DNA of 64,000 bases, from contig JADJWY010000001.1 of the NCBI GenBank assembly GCA_016716085.1, forward strand, positions 558,001 to 622,000. Direction: 5' to 3'. Of the stretch, positions 35,788 to 43,523 are shown piece after piece (the stretch's first letter is position 1; every line of letters starts with the position of its first letter). Source of the DNA: Hahellaceae bacterium (GTDB taxonomy: Bacteria; Pseudomonadota; Gammaproteobacteria; Pseudomonadales; Oleiphilaceae). The position numbers and the translations under genes are program-made. The notes beneath the pieces were generated by a model. The model saw nothing but the letters and a program-made list of their open reading frames with translations. It did no database searches and was not told the DNA's origin.

Positions 35788-36201
35788 ATGACGCAGGATA
35801 TTCGCTGGCAGCAGCGTCTGAATAACTATAAAAGAGCGCTCGCCCTTTTAAATGAGGCCGTTGAACTGGGGCAAACGCGCGCCCTCTCCGACCTTGAAAA
35901 ACAGGGGCTGATACAGGCTTTTGAGTTTACCCATGAACTTGCCTGGAACTGCCTCAAGGATTTCCTGACCTTCAAAGGTCAGCAGGATATGTTTGGCTCA
36001 CGTGATGCCACACGCAAGGCCTTCGAGCTCGGCCTGATAGAAGACGGCGAGACCTGGATGGATATGATTGTCAGTCGCAACCGCACCTCACATACTTACA
36101 ATAAGGCAACCGCCGAACAGATTGTCGGAAAGATAACGATGAACTATGCCCCTCGTTTCAAAGAGCTGGCATTGCGGTTAGCGGCATTGGCATCTGAGTG
36201 A
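35788..36201 (+). CDS. HEPN-domain protein, antitoxin/toxin partner of MNT nucleotidyltransferase
   Basis: A 137-residue HI0074-like HEPN protein: LEKQGLIQAFEFTHELAWN, DATRKAFELGLI and the SRNRTSHTYNKATA segment, which contains the Arg-x4-His motif of HEPN RNases. In type VII HEPN/MNT modules the HEPN protein is the toxin and the MNT protein modifies it. ATG 35788 was chosen as matching the family start; an upstream start would add 18 unconserved residues. The stop overlaps the next gene. Confidence 0.85.
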   Translation: MTQDIRWQQRLNNYKRALALLNEAVELGQTRALSDLEKQGLIQAFEFTHELAWNCLKDFLTFKGQQDMFGSRDATRKAFELGLIEDGETWMDMIVSRNRTSHTYNKATAEQIVGKITMNYAPRFKELALRLAALASE

Positions 36202-36512
36202 TGGACAACACCGGTTTAAACGAAAAAACCATTACCGCTATTCAGAATGTTTTGGCCCACCACCCTTGCGTAGAAGAAGGCATCCTTTACGGATCTCGGG
36301 CATTGGGCCGTCACCGCAACGGATCTGATATAGATCTTACCCTTAAAGGGAAGCCGCCCCTCGCTGATCAACTGAACGCGATCATTCTGGAACTCGATGA
36401 GCTGATGCTTCCCTATCAGATTGACCTTTCGGTTTTCGACGAGATCGAGAATCCCGACCTCGTCGATCATATCATGCGGGTGGGACGGCCACTCTACGTT
36501 AAAGGCTTCTGA
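36201..36512 (+). CDS. MNT-domain nucleotidyltransferase (antitoxin)
   Basis: Minimal nucleotidyltransferase of 103 residues with the catalytic GSRALGRHRNGSDIDL motif (GS...D-x-D) and a third carboxylate candidate in QIDLSVFDEI. It pairs with the HEPN gene just upstream (one-base overlap with ATG 36201; a GTG at 36198 is the alternative). MNT antitoxins inactivate HEPN toxins by adding AMP; this function is inferred from the pairing. Its 3' end overlaps the end of convergent vapC by 19 bases. Confidence 0.87.
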   Translation: MDNTGLNEKTITAIQNVLAHHPCVEEGILYGSRALGRHRNGSDIDLTLKGKPPLADQLNAIILELDELMLPYQIDLSVFDEIENPDLVDHIMRVGRPLYVKGF

Positions 36513-36934
36513 GCCTTCTTTGCCAATTGTTGATTTTTGGCCCAGTTTTCCAAACGCAGGCCTGATACGCGCTTAAATTCCTTTTCGTTATTCGTTACCA
36601 CAATCAGTCCCTGAGATCGGGCATGCCCAGCAATCATCTGGTCGTAGGGACCAATTGGGGTACCTTTCCCGGCAAGCTCGGCGCGTATTTGGCCTGTATG
36701 TATGGCAGCCGACTCGTCATAGTCCATGACTTCCAAGCGAGCAGCCAAACCTTCAACATCTGCAATATTCCGCTCTGGGTTAGCCGACCTTTCCGCACCG
36801 TAGATCAGCTCCATTAAGGTTACGGTAGAGATACATATCTGCCCGTAATGCGCCTTGAATGCCTCTCTGACGACCTGAGGTTTATTCTTAATGGTGTAGA
36901 TGACAATGTTCGTATCCAGCATGTATTTCAACAT
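36494..36934 (-). CDS. vapC: VapC-type PIN-domain ribonuclease toxin
   Basis: A 146-residue PIN-domain toxin that cleaves RNA, probably tRNA as in other VapC proteins. The acidic active site is visible as D7 (YMLDTNI), E42 (TLMELIYG) and D98 (IGPYDQMIAGHA). VapC of this kind is held inactive by the DNA-binding antitoxin encoded just upstream; the stop of vapB overlaps its start. The C-terminal tail is basic (NQQLAKKAQK) and overlaps the convergent MNT gene. Confidence 0.92.
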   Translation of the reverse strand: MLKYMLDTNIVIYTIKNKPQVVREAFKAHYGQICISTVTLMELIYGAERSANPERNIADVEGLAARLEVMDYDESAAIHTGQIRAELAGKGTPIGPYDQMIAGHARSQGLIVVTNNEKEFKRVSGLRLENWAKNQQLAKKAQKPLT

Positions 36935-37173
36935 TAGAAGGACTCTCTCTCCTGGTCCAAAGGCTGATCCCTGGTCACCATGAAGTCATCCGTCACGCCT
37001 TGCCCGTCAAACCAGCTGTCCCACGCATCTCCCGCAGGTACAATCAGTCTGGCTCTCCCCAAGCGGATTATATCTACCTGTTCAACGCTATCCGGAAGCG
37101 AAACAGGCTTTGGCAACCTGATCGCTTGAGATTTATTTGATTTGAACACGCTTACGCGCTGCGGCTTTACCAT
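36934..37173 (-). CDS. vapB: VapB-type AbrB-fold antitoxin
   Basis: A 79-residue antitoxin with an N-terminal SpoVT/AbrB DNA-binding segment (SVFKSNKSQAIRLPKPVSLP) and an acidic C-terminus that would bind VapC. The ATG at 37173 gives the usual family start and sits directly beside a perfect palindrome, the probable autoregulatory operator. A longer frame starting at 37212 would run through that palindrome and is not supported. Confidence 0.9.
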   Translation of the reverse strand: MVKPQRVSVFKSNKSQAIRLPKPVSLPDSVEQVDIIRLGRARLIVPAGDAWDSWFDGQGVTDDFMVTRDQPLDQERESF

Positions 37174-37196
37174 GGTATATCCCTCGTGTATATACC
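37174..37196. promoter_or_regulatory. vapBC operator palindrome
   Basis: GGTATAT and ATATACC form a perfect inverted repeat with a nine-base spacer, directly next to the vapB start codon. This is the expected place and form for a VapBC autoregulatory operator. Confidence 0.7.
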
Positions 37197-37225
37197 ACAA
37201 TAATACGCCCAACTGATTTTAGTGT

Positions 37226-37384
37226 CTATCGGATTGCGGAGCACTTGCGCAAGCGCAAGCCGGCAAAGCCCCCGAGTGCAGTCAGGAACATCCAGGCCGC
37301 GGCTGGAAGGGGGACGGGGGCGACTGGTGTAAGGGTCAAGCTCGTTAAGTTAACAGCCCGATAGGTATCGTGATCCATCGCCAT
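37226..37384 (-). pseudogene. Orphan VPLPA-type sorting tail (remnant of an exosortase substrate)
   Basis: A 52-residue frame (MAMDHDTYRAVNLTSLTLTP, then VAPVPLPAAAW, a hydrophobic helix MFLTALGGFAG and a basic end LRLRK) ending at TAG 37228-37226. It is a complete C-terminal sorting signal of the VPLPA/PEP-CTERM type with almost nothing in front; an in-frame TAG lies about seven codons upstream of the first ATG. Upstream minus-strand sequence is stop-rich in all frames. It probably is the end of a decayed gene related to the protein encoded at 37827, whose tail is very similar. Confidence 0.7.
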
Positions 37385-37826
37385 TCCATGCCTGGACTAT
37401 CTATACACAAGCGCTCACTACAGGCAAGATCAAGTCGCCTCACTTTTCTTGTCATGTGTCACTGAGTTTTTCCGCTTTTTCGACTGCGGCTCAACAATCG
37501 ACTAAACACCCTGAAGGGATTACTTTTTTGTAAAAAAGGCATCATCTGATCAAATACCGAGCAAGTGCCAATCTCAAAAATGAGACCCAACTCACAGTTA
37601 CCCCTCCCCCGAACAGCAGATCAAAAAACGGCCCGTTCTACCTCATTTGAGGCCTTGCCAAAAAGCAACGCTCTTGGATACCATCAAAGGCGGAGAATGG
37701 ATGCTGCGACTTAATTGTCTGCACGGATGCATGATGCCCTCCTTCATGCTTGTTTACCTGCTCAAACGCTTCAGCGCCTTTTCCTGTGACACCTATAAAA
37801 ATTCCAATAAGCAGTGGAGATGGAAC
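37385..37826. other. Intergenic region before the VPLPA-type gene
   Basis: About 440 bases without a convincing gene. It holds a CTTTTTT-GT-AAAAAAG inverted repeat at 37523-37538 and a small TCTCA-AAAA-TGAGA hairpin at 37572-37585. No -35/-10 pair or sigma-54 site could be assigned with confidence. Short frames here lack codon structure. Confidence 0.5.
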
Positions 37827-38504
37827 ATGCCTCATTCAATACGCTCAAAACTCATCATATTGGTAGCAAGCAGCCTCGGAACCGTTTGTTCAACAAACGC
37901 ACTGGCCGCGAACGCTTACCTCAACTTTACAGCCAAATGGACCAATAACAGTTCATCCCCGCTGTTTTTCAACCTCAACGCCGACAAAACAATTACCGGA
38001 CGATTTGTGATTGACCTGGCTATGATGCCGAGTGATAAAGCGACGCAAGCCAACATTGGCAACTATTCATACGATCCACTCAAGGAGCCCGTAAATCCGT
38101 GGATTTCATTTGAGTCGCCAAACTTGCTTTTCGCCAAAAACGATTCCGATGAAACCCTCAGTCGCGACGCCTTATTAATCAGTAATCAGGGCAACTTTGA
38201 AGTTCGTGATAAACAAAAAGAACAGGGCATATTAGGTTGCAAACGGTCGCCTACCAACTGCTGGTCATTCAACATATATCCTATCCGTCCAGACGGGGCG
38301 AAAATGAGAGGCGACCAATTACCGCTTTCATTTGATTGGAGTGATCTGAAAAGTGAATCCCACTTTTTGAAATGGGAAATCAACAATACCGACCCCACAC
38401 TTGGCCTTACGGGCTATGAAGCGCAGTTGGCAACATCTCCGATGTTAATCACAGACCTTTCTTTCGTTGCACCCGCCCCGGTGCCCCTCCCTGCTGCCGC
38501 CTAG
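37827..38504 (+). CDS. Secreted exosortase-type substrate, cut short by an amber codon in the sorting tail
   Basis: A 225-residue exported protein of unknown function: a signal peptide (SKLIILVASSLGTVCSTNALA), then a beta-rich body (LNFTAKWTNNSSSPLFFNLN ... ITGRFVIDLAM) with one cysteine pair, as in other PEP-CTERM proteins. It stops at TAG 38502-38504 directly after FVAPAPVPLPAAA. Read-through would continue MFVAALGGFAGLRFKQQK, that is, the missing helix and basic end; the neighbouring orphan tail has Trp (TGG) at the stop position. TGGAGATGGAAC is a good ribosome-binding region for ATG 37827. As it stands the product would have the motif but not the anchor. Confidence 0.8.
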   Translation: MPHSIRSKLIILVASSLGTVCSTNALAANAYLNFTAKWTNNSSSPLFFNLNADKTITGRFVIDLAMMPSDKATQANIGNYSYDPLKEPVNPWISFESPNLLFAKNDSDETLSRDALLISNQGNFEVRDKQKEQGILGCKRSPTNCWSFNIYPIRPDGAKMRGDQLPLSFDWSDLKSESHFLKWEINNTDPTLGLTGYEAQLATSPMLITDLSFVAPAPVPLPAAA

Positions 38505-38567
38505 ATGTTTGTTGCGGCACTGGGTGGGTTTGCAGGATTGCGGTTCAAACAGCAGAAGCATATGTAA
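38505..38567 (+). other. Detached transmembrane/basic end of the sorting signal
   Basis: In frame with the gene just upstream and after its TAG: MFVAALGGFAG, LRFKQQKHM and TAA 38565-38567. It has no ribosome-binding site of its own and only makes sense as the rest of a VPLPA-type tail. Confidence 0.75.
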
Positions 38568-38597
38568 TCCCCAGAAGCGGGCTTGACCTGGCAACGC

Positions 38598-38629
38598 AAA
38601 AAAAGGGGGCGTCGCCGCCCCCTTTTTTT
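38598..38629. terminator. Bidirectional rho-independent terminator
   Basis: A-rich and T-rich arms enclose a GC stem: seven A, GGGGGCG, loop TCGC, CGCCCCC, seven T. It ends both the VPLPA-type gene on the plus strand and gmd on the minus strand. Confidence 0.9.
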
Positions 38630-38649
38630 GACCAATTCGCGGTAGCGCC

Positions 38650-39774
38650 TTATTCCTCTGGCAAGCTCACATCAAAACCCTTGCGTTTGAGCAGCGCGAA
38701 ACGCTTGGCTCTATCGAGGTCGTGCAGCACCATTTCAGAGACCATTTCATGGAAAGTGATGCGCGGCTCCCAACCCAGTTTCTGTTTGGCTTTGGAAGGA
38801 TCGCCCAGCAAGGTTTCCACTTCCGTGGGACGGAAATAGCGTGGATCTACGCGAACGATGGTTTTACCCACCAGACCACTCAAGTCGAGCTCCAGACCTT
38901 TATCTGCCACGGCAATCACGGTCCCGGTTTCATTGACGCCTTCGCCTTTCCATTCCAGGGTAATTCCCAATTCCAGCGCAGAAAGATTCACAAAGTCTCG
39001 AACGGAGTACTGCTTACCCGTAGCAATCACAAAGTCTTCAGCCGTCTCCTGCTGCAGCATCAACCACTGCATCTCTACGTAATCCTTGGCGTGGCCCCAG
39101 TCACGCAGTGCATCCAGGTTGCCCAGGTAAAGGCAGTCCTGAATACCGGTCGCAATGTTCGCCACGGCGCGTGTGATCTTACGGGTTACAAAGGTTTCGC
39201 CACGGCGGGGAGACTCGTGGTTGAACAGAATGCCGTTACAGGCGTAAATGCCGTAAGCCTCACGGTAATTAACCGTGATCCAGTAAGCGTACATTTTCGC
39301 TACCGCATACGGTGAACGCGGATAGAAGGGTGTGGTTTCTTTCTGAGGAATTTCCTGCACCAGACCATAAAGCTCTGACGTAGACGCCTGATAAAACCGG
39401 GTTTTCTTCTCCAGGCCCAGCAAACGGATAGCTTCCAGAATCCGCACGGTGCCCAAGGCATCGACATCAGCTGCGTATTCCGGTGACTCGAAAGACACCG
39501 CAACGTGACTCATCGCCCCCAGGTTATAAATTTCATCTGGCTGAATCTGCTGGATCAGACGCACCAGATTCGAGGTATCGGTCAGATCCCCATAATGTAG
39601 GAAGAAATTAACGTTGGACTCATGCACATCCCGGTAGATATGGTCAACCCGATCCGTGTTAAATGAAGACGCGCGGCGCTTGATACCGTGAACCTCGTAC
39701 CCTTTGGTAAGCAGTAGTTCCGCGAGGTACGATCCATCTTGCCCGGTCACTCCGGTGATGAGCGCTTTTTTCAT
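38650..39774 (-). CDS. gmd: GDP-mannose 4,6-dehydratase
   Basis: First step from GDP-mannose to GDP-L-fucose or related deoxysugars. The 374-residue short-chain dehydrogenase has the NAD(P)-binding start ALITGVTGQDGSYLAELLL, the RRASSFNTDRVDHIY segment, the catalytic QASTSELYGLV and YAVAKMYAYW (Tyr-x3-Lys). Length and motifs are standard. It is the last gene of the minus-strand polysaccharide locus, followed by a strong terminator, and 179 bases downstream of fcl with no visible promoter in the gap. Confidence 0.97.
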   Translation of the reverse strand: MKKALITGVTGQDGSYLAELLLTKGYEVHGIKRRASSFNTDRVDHIYRDVHESNVNFFLHYGDLTDTSNLVRLIQQIQPDEIYNLGAMSHVAVSFESPEYAADVDALGTVRILEAIRLLGLEKKTRFYQASTSELYGLVQEIPQKETTPFYPRSPYAVAKMYAYWITVNYREAYGIYACNGILFNHESPRRGETFVTRKITRAVANIATGIQDCLYLGNLDALRDWGHAKDYVEMQWLMLQQETAEDFVIATGKQYSVRDFVNLSALELGITLEWKGEGVNETGTVIAVADKGLELDLSGLVGKTIVRVDPRYFRPTEVETLLGDPSKAKQKLGWEPRITFHEMVSEMVLHDLDRAKRFALLKRKGFDVSLPEE

Positions 39775-39953
39775 GCAAAGATATTCCTTAACTTTTAATC
39801 TAGGAAGGCTTAATACTGTATTTGACTAAAAAACGAAAGCCCTACAAATACGCATTGCAGGCTTCACTGAAAAGCGATGGCCCAGAGGGCGTCCCAAAGG
39901 CGAACAGGCCACCGTTCACTCTGTCGCGATTATAACCTGAAGTTGATTAATGT

Positions 39954-40919
39954 TCAGCCTTGACGGAAATTATCCTGATTAGCCAAAAACCACTCATAGG
40001 CATTTCGCAGTCCATCTTCCAGCGTATATTTAGGCGCCCACCCCAACTGACGCAGCCGAGAATTATCCATCAGTTTTCGAGGCGTTCCATCCGGTTTCGT
40101 TGCATCGAAGCCGACATTCCCCTTAAAGCCCGTTACCTTTGCGAGCGTTTCGGCCAGCTCGCGAATGGTGACGTCTGTGCCCGTGCCAACGTTCAGATGG
40201 CTTCGCATTGGCTCGGTCACCGATCCATATTGCTCGCGGCTCAGATTCATCACATGCACACAGGCCGCCGCCATGTCATCTACATGCAGAAACTCCCGCA
40301 TGGGTTTTCCTGAGCCCCACACGACGACTTCCGGCGCATTGGCCTGTGCGGCTTCGTGGAACCGGCGTATCAGTGCCGGTATCACATGACTGTTCATCGG
40401 ATGAAAATTGTCGTGCGGACCATATAGATTAGTCGGCATCACCGAGCGGTAATCGGTGCCATACTGACGATTGTAGGATTCACACAACTTGATACCGGCG
40501 ATCTTGGCAATTGCATAGGGCTCGTTGGTCGGCTCCAGATGACCACATAGCAACGATTCTTCCCTGATCGGTTGCTCCGCCATACGCGGGTAGATGCAGG
40601 AACTACCAAGAAACAGCAGATTCTGAACCCCTTGGCGCCAGGCCGCGTCAATCAGATTGCACTCCACCATCAGATTGTCCCAAATGAACTCGGCAGGGTA
40701 GGTGTTGTTAGCGTGAATCCCGCCTACTTTAGCCGCCGCCACGACGACATAATCCGGCTTGTGGCGTTCCATAAACGCACGTACCGCCAGTTGATCCGTT
40801 AAATCCAATTCCTGATGGGTTGCGCCAACAATTTCATAGTCTCCATGACCACGCAACTGCCTGACGATGGCAGATCCCACCATCCCACGATGACCTGCGA
40901 TATAAATTTTCTTATGCAT
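39954..40919 (-). CDS. fcl: GDP-L-fucose synthase
   Basis: Epimerase/reductase (321 residues) that turns GDP-4-keto-6-deoxymannose into GDP-L-fucose. NADP-binding GHRGMVGSAIVRQL at the N-terminus, FLGSSCIYPRMAEQP with the catalytic serine, and YAIAKIAGIKLCESYNRQYG (Tyr-x3-Lys) are all present. Together with gmd here and manB/manC at 11-13.7 kb the full route from mannose-6-phosphate is encoded in the window, so fucose or a derivative is a likely component of the polysaccharide. Confidence 0.96.
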   Translation of the reverse strand: MHKKIYIAGHRGMVGSAIVRQLRGHGDYEIVGATHQELDLTDQLAVRAFMERHKPDYVVVAAAKVGGIHANNTYPAEFIWDNLMVECNLIDAAWRQGVQNLLFLGSSCIYPRMAEQPIREESLLCGHLEPTNEPYAIAKIAGIKLCESYNRQYGTDYRSVMPTNLYGPHDNFHPMNSHVIPALIRRFHEAAQANAPEVVVWGSGKPMREFLHVDDMAAACVHVMNLSREQYGSVTEPMRSHLNVGTGTDVTIRELAETLAKVTGFKGNVGFDATKPDGTPRKLMDNSRLRQLGWAPKYTLEDGLRNAYEWFLANQDNFRQG

Positions 40920-41121
40920 TTATTTTTAATTCTCCGCCGCACTCAAGAGATTGAAAGGGTAACTCAAACAATCCCATCAACGCTTTTCCGGGCAAATTCT
41001 GACAGGCTGATAGGTTAGGCGTTTTCATGCCTAAATCAAAGCCCTGCACACTTTCATTCTGTGAGACATTGCCTGAGATTCGTTGTTATTATGAGAGATG
41101 ATTTAACTCCATGGACGATTA

Positions 41122-41396
41122 ATGTTGAAAGCAAATATTAAGAAAATACTGGGAATACTGGCGACCCTGCATGCCGCCCTTCACCTGCTCCAATTAAAGC
41201 TTGGCGCCAACTACAAATTCAAGTCGATTGCATTGGGAAAGGTGACGGGCATTTATGGCGTACTACTTCGTGAAGCGTGGTTGACGGTGCAATTGTGGCG
41301 GCCGGAGCGATTGTCACCAAGGATGTTCCTTCCAACGCAATCGTAGGTGGCTCCCCCGCAAAACTCATTCGGTATCGAGGGCAAACTAACGTCTGA
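41122..41396 (+). pseudogene. Sugar O-acyltransferase (hexapeptide-repeat) remnant
   Basis: The 5' part reads MLKANIKKILGILATLHAAL and KLGANYKFKSIALGKVTG; in another frame the 3' part reads DGAIVAAGAIVTKDVPSNAI and VGGSPAKLIRYRG, ending at TGA 41394-41396. The latter is the end of a left-handed beta-helix acetyltransferase as found in polysaccharide loci. The frame changes near 41265 and most hexapeptide repeats are missing, so the gene is deleted internally. It points opposite to its neighbours and its end overlaps the convergent glycosyltransferase by 11 bases. Confidence 0.65.
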
Positions 41397-42150
41397 ATAC
41401 TGCGTTGCGCGCATAAAAGAACATCAGGTAAAACGCAGGAAGCAGGTAGATTTTTTCAATTTCCCGATAGATCTGCCATTGGCGGCGGATTTTCTTAAAC
41501 TTATTTCGCGAGATTGACCCCTTCAGAACACGATATCCTGTGTAGCGGGTTTTAAGGTTATACGCTCTGAGACCCGACTCGCGCAATAACCGCAACCACA
41601 GCGCATAGTCCTGCCCGGTGCGAATATTGGTCATTTCGATCGTGGGTAACTGGCCTCGATCCAGAATGACTGTCGAGCACCCCACCGTGCAGGTTTTCTT
41701 CAGCAGATCACCATAAGCGATAGAATCTGGGGTTTCCGCATCCACGACTTTGTCGTCAAATAGCCCTTCACCGGAATAAACCGAGTAGCCTGTAAACGAA
41801 AACGCACACTGCTTCTGGCACATAAACGCCAGCTGTACCTCCAGTTTCCCCGGCAGCCAAACATCATCTGCATCTAAAAATGCGATATAACGCCCTTTAG
41901 CCTGCTGGATGCTGTTGTTTCGGGCGAGTGCCGCACCACCATTTTGCTTCATCCGAAAATAATGAACACGCGAGTCCTCAGCGGCTAATTCACGCACAAC
42001 CCGCTCAGTCGCATCCGACGAGCAGTCATCCGTGACCAACACTTCGAGATCCTGGTAGGACTGATTCAAAACGCTGCGAATTGCTTCGCCAATAAACTGT
42101 TCTGAGTTGTAGGCCGGAATTATTACGGAAACCAAACTATCCCTGTACAT
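41386..42150 (-). CDS. Family 2 glycosyltransferase
   Basis: A 254-residue GT-A-fold glycosyltransferase for repeat-unit assembly on the inner face of the membrane. SVIIPAYNSEQFIGEAIRSV, VTDDCSSDATERVV, GGAALARNNSI and the metal-binding FLDADDVW are present. The C-terminus is basic and aromatic (IYLLPAFYLMFFYARNAVFR), suggesting membrane association. Donor and acceptor cannot be told. It is the last glycosyltransferase gene before the fcl/gmd pair. Confidence 0.9.
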   Translation of the reverse strand: MYRDSLVSVIIPAYNSEQFIGEAIRSVLNQSYQDLEVLVTDDCSSDATERVVRELAAEDSRVHYFRMKQNGGAALARNNSIQQAKGRYIAFLDADDVWLPGKLEVQLAFMCQKQCAFSFTGYSVYSGEGLFDDKVVDAETPDSIAYGDLLKKTCTVGCSTVILDRGQLPTIEMTNIRTGQDYALWLRLLRESGLRAYNLKTRYTGYRVLKGSISRNKFKKIRRQWQIYREIEKIYLLPAFYLMFFYARNAVFRR

Positions 42151-42161
42151 TTATTCAATAC

Positions 42162-43523
42162 TCAATATTGTGCTCTGAATTCGGGGGCCCCCCCCCGCCC
42201 GCCCGCCCCGCCCGGCCCCCCCCCCCGGGCCGGCGCGGGGTTAGTTGAGAGATCAAGCCCTTTGGACTGATAGTATGTAATCATCCAGTCAACGTATTCT
42301 TTGAAGTTATAAATTTTTACCCCATCCCAGCCGTAATTGGAAACAACCGTCGACTGATTGTTGAGGTAGAGGTCTTCAATCTTGGCAATCAGGGCTTTCG
42401 TCAAGGTATCCAGTCCACCCGTCGGTTTAGCATTGTACTGTACCGTCATCTGGACATAGCGAGACAGAAAATAAATCAAATGAAGGCGATCATAGAAATC
42501 GATAGTATCCACGCATTTGATACAGATGAGCGGTTGAAGTGCCTTGGCATACGTGGCAAAGGCTTGTTGCCAGGCTGCATTCCCCATGAAGAACGCATAG
42601 TGCATGATCAACATGCGAATCCCGACGACTGCCTCATAGGCGTCGGTCGTGGTGAAAGATGCTCCGGTGTTCAACTCATCACTCACAAACTGACTAAAGA
42701 GATTGGCCTCAAGTGTCGTCGGCTTGTAGCCAGCCGCCCCGGTTGGGCGCATGGATGACAAACGCACCAGCAACCAGGCCCGATCAACATTGCGATACCC
42801 GAGGTAATCTACAATTTCCTGCTTAGAATAAGGATAGCAGGCATCAATGTCTTTATAGTGTTGTGCGATATAGGCGTCATCAAGCACCGCAGTACTCGAT
42901 ACAAATGGGGTCCAGGTTAATTGGTAGGCGCTAAAGCCATAATCGACACCACGTCCCTGCCAATTCCAACGATAGACGCCGTTGGTTCCGTCAATGTAGT
43001 TGCGATAGCGAACCAAGCAGTTCACAGTATCCTTACTGACCACAACTGTTTTTAGATTCTGAACCAAGCCCGTAATGGCATCTTCAAAATACAAGCGGTC
43101 ATCGCCCGTCGACGCATCTTTAGCGCTTCTGAAAAACAATGGCCACTTGGTATAGAAATGGGCCGAATCCAAGCTAATCCCTGGAACTTTTTTCTCGACT
43201 AAATCAGGCGCCACATACAAATTACCCGCAAAACGAAAATCGTCGTGATCTGTCATTTTTCCGGGTTGCCAGGTCCACGGCCCAGGCCCTCCCACTGACA
43301 TCCCCATGCGTAGCAGACGCTTTCCTTTTCCACACATCTCTGTCAAGGTCGTGGTCGGTCGTTTGAGTGCCGCCGCCGGTGAAATCAGGTCACAGGCTGA
43401 CATCATGACCAGCAGCTCTTTTGCGGTGATCGCGGCTTTATAGGATTTCTCGGCTGCCTCAGCGGAAACACACGGCAGCAGCCAACAGGTGCTAAACAGA
43501 ATGGCTAGCGTTTTGAGCTTCAT
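42162..43523 (-). CDS. Secreted protein of unknown function in the polysaccharide locus, 3' end corrupted
   Basis: Not recognised. About 430 reliable residues: a signal peptide (KLKTLAILFSTCWLLPCVSA), then a soluble, aromatic-rich body with MSVGGPGPWTWQPGKM, HFYTKWPLFFRSAKDA, YRWNWQGRGVDYGFSAYQ and a helical second half (AYEAVVGIRMLIMHYAFFMG, YVDWMITYYQSKG). Seven cysteines after the signal could pair in the periplasm. The composition would fit a polysaccharide-modifying enzyme, but no catalytic signature is evident. The last 20 or so residues (Gly/Ala/Pro/Arg only) come from a GC homopolymer tract and are not trustworthy. The start overlaps the upstream glycosyltransferase by 32 bases, with AGGGGGT upstream. 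Confidence 0.7.
   Translation of the reverse strand: MKLKTLAILFSTCWLLPCVSAEAAEKSYKAAITAKELLVMMSACDLISPAAALKRPTTTLTEMCGKGKRLLRMGMSVGGPGPWTWQPGKMTDHDDFRFAGNLYVAPDLVEKKVPGISLDSAHFYTKWPLFFRSAKDASTGDDRLYFEDAITGLVQNLKTVVVSKDTVNCLVRYRNYIDGTNGVYRWNWQGRGVDYGFSAYQLTWTPFVSSTAVLDDAYIAQHYKDIDACYPYSKQEIVDYLGYRNVDRAWLLVRLSSMRPTGAAGYKPTTLEANLFSQFVSDELNTGASFTTTDAYEAVVGIRMLIMHYAFFMGNAAWQQAFATYAKALQPLICIKCVDTIDFYDRLHLIYFLSRYVQMTVQYNAKPTGGLDTLTKALIAKIEDLYLNNQSTVVSNYGWDGVKIYNFKEYVDWMITYYQSKGLDLSTNPAPARGGGPGGAGGRGGAPEFRAQY
42183..42240. other. C/G-homopolymer tract, probable assembly artefact
   Basis: Runs of 9-13 C with CCCG units, ending in GGGCCGGCGCGGGG, abruptly different from flanking DNA. It resembles the reverse complement of the G tracts at 14 and 15.4 kb and destroys the 3' end of the secreted-protein gene. 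Confidence 0.7.

Noticed and set aside
42162..42250. A Gly/Pro/Ala-rich C-terminal domain on the secreted protein
   Set aside because: Encoded by a C/G homopolymer tract of the same artificial look as those at 14 and 15.4 kb.
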